In this document: piece by piece, positions 5,552-8,111 of the stretch
Position numbering within the stretch: position 1 is the first letter of the stretch
Layout of the letters: each line of letters opens with the position of its first letter
Assembly (NCBI GenBank): GCA_031267005.1
Contig: JAIRZX010000231.1
Location: forward strand, 1 to 8,111
Source of the DNA: Deltaproteobacteria bacterium
Lineage (GTDB): Bacteria > Desulfobacterota > Desulfarculia > Adiutricales > Adiutricaceae
Reading direction: 5' to 3'
DNA: 8,111 nucleotides
Translations under genes and position numbers: made by a program
The notes under the pieces: generated by a model
What the model was told of the DNA's origin: nothing
The model's database searches: none
The model's input: the letters and a program-made list of their open reading frames with translations, nothing else

Positions 5552-6943
5552 ATGCCCGCCCCTATCCTAGTTGTCGACGACGACGGAGACATCCTCGCCA
5601 TGCTGACGGTGGCCCTCGGGGACTGGGGCTACGACGTCGACACCGCCGGAGGCGGGGCCGAGGCGCTGGCGGCGGCGGGGCGCAGGCACTATTCCGTAAT
5701 CCTCATGGACGTGCGCATGGACACGCCCCGGGACGGCATCCTCGCCCTGCTTAAGATCCGCGCGGGAGACGGGCCCAACCGGCGCACCCCGGTAGTCGTC
5801 ATGACCGCCTACGCCGAGGTCCAGGACGCCGTGGACGCCTTGAAGGGCGGGGCGAGCGACTACCTTTTCAAGCCGCTGGACCTGAACGTCATGAGGCACG
5901 CCGTGGAGGGGGCGCTGGGGCGCGAGCCCGTGAGCGTGGAGGCGGGCGGACGGGCCGGGGCGGCGGCGGACTGCGGCCTCATCGGGACTTCTGAGGCCTT
6001 CCTCAAGATGAGGAAGGTGGCGCTGAGGGCGGCCCCGGCCAGGGCGACGGTGCTCATCACCGGCGAAAGCGGGACCGGCAAGGAGCTCGTGGCGCGGCTT
6101 ATCGCGCAGAACTCCCCGAGGGCCTCGGAGCCGTTCGTAGCGATAAACTGTGCGGCGCTGACCGAGACCCTTCTGGAGTCCGAGCTTTTCGGCCACGTAG
6201 CCGGGGCATTCAACGAGGCGGTGAAGCGCGGCGGGAGGCTCAAGGCGGCGGACGGCGGCACAGTTTTTTTGGACGAGATAGCCGACACCAGCCCGGCTTT
6301 CCAGGCCAAGCTCCTCCGGACCCTCCAGGAGGGGGAGATCCAGCCCGTCGGGAGCGACAGGCTGGACAAGGTGGACGTGCGCTTCATCGCCGCCACCAAC
6401 CGCGACATCGAGGGCCTGGTCAGGCGGGGCGAGTTCCGCGACGATCTCTACTACCGCTTGAACGTCATCCGCGTCGAGGTCCCGCCGCTGCGCGAGCGCG
6501 GGGCGGATCTGGACGCCCTCGCCGAACATTTCGTGGCCGAGTACGCAGCGCGGAACGGCTCCGCCGTGCGGGGGCTGGACCCGGGCGCCATGGAGGCGGT
6601 GAGGCGGCACTCCTGGCCCGGCAACGTGCGCGAGCTCCAGAACGCCATGGAACGGGCCGTCATACTTGCCGAGGGGGATCTCGTGACCGAGGCGGACATG
6701 GCCATCCGCTTCGAGCCCTCCCCGTTTCCCGCGCCGGCCGCGGGGGATTTCGCGGGGGGGGGGCTGTCCCCCTCCGCCTTCCCGGCCTCCACTTCCATCG
6801 ACGACAAGAAGCGCAAGGCGGCCGAGGACGCCATGATCCGCCGCAAGGGAGTCATAGCGCACGCCGCGGTGGATTTGAAGATCACCCGCAAGACCCTGGC
6901 CGCCTGGCTCAAGAAGTTCGATCTGGAACACCTGAAAAGCTAG
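5552..6943 (+). CDS. NtrC-family response regulator with GAFNEA loop
   Basis: This 463-residue cytoplasmic DNA-binding regulator has three domains. Residues 1-120 form the receiver: acidic pair D9/D10, phosphoacceptor D53, T85 and K107. An AAA+ sigma-54 activator domain follows from about residue 143: Walker A GESGTGKE (171-178), Walker B VFLDEI (238-243), and RDDLYYRLNV further on. A C-terminal Fis-type helix-turn-helix includes ITRKTLAAWLKK. The loop that normally reads GAFTGA and touches sigma-54 reads GAFNEA (218-223), lacking the Thr important in the family. It may therefore activate poorly through sigma-54 or act otherwise. The linker before the HTH contains a run of ten G bases. An upstream ATG (5438) would add 38 residues rich in Pro, Ala and Ser before the receiver, which is unlikely. 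No partner kinase is in view. Confidence 0.9.
   Translation: MPAPILVVDDDGDILAMLTVALGDWGYDVDTAGGGAEALAAAGRRHYSVILMDVRMDTPRDGILALLKIRAGDGPNRRTPVVVMTAYAEVQDAVDALKGGASDYLFKPLDLNVMRHAVEGALGREPVSVEAGGRAGAAADCGLIGTSEAFLKMRKVALRAAPARATVLITGESGTGKELVARLIAQNSPRASEPFVAINCAALTETLLESELFGHVAGAFNEAVKRGGRLKAADGGTVFLDEIADTSPAFQAKLLRTLQEGEIQPVGSDRLDKVDVRFIAATNRDIEGLVRRGEFRDDLYYRLNVIRVEVPPLRERGADLDALAEHFVAEYAARNGSAVRGLDPGAMEAVRRHSWPGNVRELQNAMERAVILAEGDLVTEADMAIRFEPSPFPAPAAGDFAGGGLSPSAFPASTSIDDKKRKAAEDAMIRRKGVIAHAAVDLKITRKTLAAWLKKFDLEHLKS
6754..6763 (+). repeat. G10 homopolymer inside regulator 1
   Basis: Ten consecutive G residues encode Gly codons in the linker between the AAA+ and HTH domains. A slip of one base would remove the DNA-binding domain. 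It is either a slippage-prone site or a place where sequencing errors are likely. Confidence 0.7.
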
Positions 6944-6950
6944 CGCCCCG

Positions 6951-6978
6951 GGGCCGGGGGGGGCTAAGCGCCCGGCCC
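6951..6978 (+). terminator. GC-rich hairpin between the two regulator genes
   Basis: GGGCCGGG (6951-6958) and CCCGGCCC (6971-6978) are perfectly complementary around a 12-base loop. Only three T residues follow, so termination would be weak or partial. It may instead stabilise or space a shared transcript. The regulator genes are only 79 bases apart and probably cotranscribed. Confidence 0.35.
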
Positions 6979-6990
6979 TTTCCCCCTTAC

Positions 6991-7011
6991 GCCCCCAGGG
7001 GGGGCAGGAGG
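6991..7011 (+). promoter_or_regulatory. Hairpin abutting the ribosome-binding site of regulator 2
   Basis: GCCCCC (6991-6996) can pair with GGGGGC (7000-7005), directly adjoining AGGAGG (7006-7011). The G8 tract at 6956-6963 and C5 at 6982-6986 offer alternative pairings. Such structure could limit access of ribosomes to the second regulator. This is inferred from sequence only. Confidence 0.3.
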
Positions 7012-7022
7012 CCTTACCGCAC

Positions 7023-8111
7023 ATGACCGCCAAAGACCCCATCCTCATCGTGGACGACGACGACGAGCACCTCTTTATGCTGAAGACGGTAGTGGCGGAC
7101 TGGCGCCACGCCGTCGAGACGGCGACCGGAGGCGCGGCGGCCCTGGCGATGGCGTCCAAAAAGCCCTACAGGCTGATCCTCATGGACGTGCGCATGGACA
7201 CCGAGCGCGACGGGCTTGAAACCCTGGAGAAGCTCCGGTCGTCCGAGGGCCTCAACAGGAGGACGCCCGTCATCATCATGACGGCCTACGCTGGCTGGCA
7301 GGACGCGGTGGACGCGCTGAAGGGCGGGGCGAGCGACTACCTGGGCAAGCCCTTGGACCTGAAGGTCCTGAAGCATGCCCTGGACAAGCTTCTCGACCGC
7401 AAGGCCGTAGGCGACGAGAAGGCCTCGGCGGGGGGGGCGGGCGCCGACGCGGACCATGGGCTGGTGGGCGACTCCCCTGCCTTCAGGGAGATGATGGACA
7501 TAGCCCTCCGCTCTGCCAGGAGCGAGGCCACCGTTCTCATTACCGGCGAGAGCGGGACGGGCAAGGAGAAGGTGGCGCGCCTTATCCAGAAGAACTCCCT
7601 GAGGGCCTCGGAGCACTTCGTCACGATAAACTGCGCGGCGCTCTCCGACCAGCTTCTGGAGAGCGAGCTTTTCGGCCACGAGAAGGGCGCGTTCACCGAC
7701 GCCGTGAGCCATCGCGTGGGGAGGCTCAAGACTGCCGACGGCGGCACGGTCTTCCTGGACGAGATAGGCGACGTGTCGGCGGCGTTCCAGGCCAAGCTCC
7801 TCCGGACCCTCCAGGAGGGGGAGATCCAGCCTCTTGGAAGCGACGAGGTGGCGAAGGTGGACGTGCGCTTCCTCGCCGCCACCAACAAGGACCTGGAGCA
7901 GATGATAGCCCAGAAGCTCTTCCGGGAGGATCTCTTCTACCGCCTGAACGTCATCACGGTCCGCGTGCCTTCCCTGCGGGAGCGCGCGGGGGATCTCCCG
8001 GCCCTGGCCGACCATTTCGTCAAGGCCTTCGCGGCCAAGAACAAGAAGGACGTGGCGGGCCTGGACCGGAGCGCCATGGACGCCGTCCTGCGGCACAGCT
8101 GGCCCGGCAAC
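7023..8111 (+). CDS. NtrC-family response regulator, paralogue of regulator 1 (3' end outside window)
   Basis: The reading frame is open for 363 codons and runs off the window, so the C-terminal HTH is not seen. The receiver has an acidic run D11-D14, phosphoacceptor D55, T87 and K109. The AAA+ domain has Walker A GESGTGKE (175-182), Walker B VFLDEI and the loop GAFTDA (222-227), which keeps the Thr of GAFTGA but has Asp for the second Gly. The sequence ends at HSWPGN, the conserved segment before the end of the AAA+ domain. ATG 7023 is chosen from AGGAGG eleven bases upstream. It resembles regulator 1 throughout, including a 47-nt identical stretch, so the pair arose by duplication. A G8 run (7430-7437) lies in the receiver-AAA+ linker. 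No target promoter can be named. Confidence 0.88.
   Translation, partial: MTAKDPILIVDDDDEHLFMLKTVVADWRHAVETATGGAAALAMASKKPYRLILMDVRMDTERDGLETLEKLRSSEGLNRRTPVIIMTAYAGWQDAVDALKGGASDYLGKPLDLKVLKHALDKLLDRKAVGDEKASAGGAGADADHGLVGDSPAFREMMDIALRSARSEATVLITGESGTGKEKVARLIQKNSLRASEHFVTINCAALSDQLLESELFGHEKGAFTDAVSHRVGRLKTADGGTVFLDEIGDVSAAFQAKLLRTLQEGEIQPLGSDEVAKVDVRFLAATNKDLEQMIAQKLFREDLFYRLNVITVRVPSLRERAGDLPALADHFVKAFAAKNKKDVAGLDRSAMDAVLRHSWPGN

Noticed and set aside
5567..7159. A 530-codon open frame on the minus strand across both regulator genes
   Set aside because: It is antisense to two well-supported regulators in very GC-rich DNA, where long mirror frames are expected. Its translation has no family features.
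7014..8096. A 360-codon minus-strand open frame
   Set aside because: It is the mirror of regulator 2, with the same explanation.

Overview
The window holds an intact radical-SAM peptide-modification locus of the His-Xaa-Ser (Hxs) type on the left and two tandem sigma-54-type response regulator genes on the right, separated by about 1.2 kb without a convincing gene. The right-hand genes are very GC-rich and resemble NtrC-family regulators of GC-rich Gram-negative bacteria with many sigma-54 activators. I cannot name a phylum from this sequence. The Hxs part has mixed base composition with AT-rich intergenic stretches, which suggests an accessory, possibly transferred, cassette.

Layout. Bases 1-347 carry no gene but have two hairpins that could lie in the leader of the first operon. 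Then come hxsD (348-695), hxsB (688-2136) and hxsC (2123-3286), overlapping by 8 and 14 nt and so probably translationally coupled. A previously easy-to-miss 44-codon proline-rich ORF (3261-3395) overlaps the end of hxsC by 26 nt and has the best ribosome-binding site of the operon. Two separately spaced small genes follow (3556-3801 and 4106-4357). They encode paralogous 81- and 83-residue peptides, each with an N-terminal signal-like segment, a conserved middle motif and a C-terminal run of His-Xaa-Ser triplets (4 and 6). A strong intrinsic terminator (4476-4534) closes this part. Bases 4581-5551 hold a GC-rich stretch and a regulator leader, with nothing I can identify.

On the right, the first regulator (5552-6943) has receiver, AAA+ and Fis-type HTH domains, but its sigma-54-contact loop reads GAFNEA instead of GAFTGA. 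The second regulator (7023 to beyond the window end) is a close paralogue with GAFTDA; a 47-nt stretch is identical between the two.

How the Hxs genes may work together: HxsB and HxsC are a pair of radical SAM enzymes expected to modify the His-Xaa-Ser repeats of the small peptides, with HxsD as an accessory protein. The peptides would then be exported through their signal sequences. The family is defined by comparative genomics; I know of no firmly established product chemistry, so the modification itself is open. No transporter, peptidase or histidine kinase gene is visible in the window.
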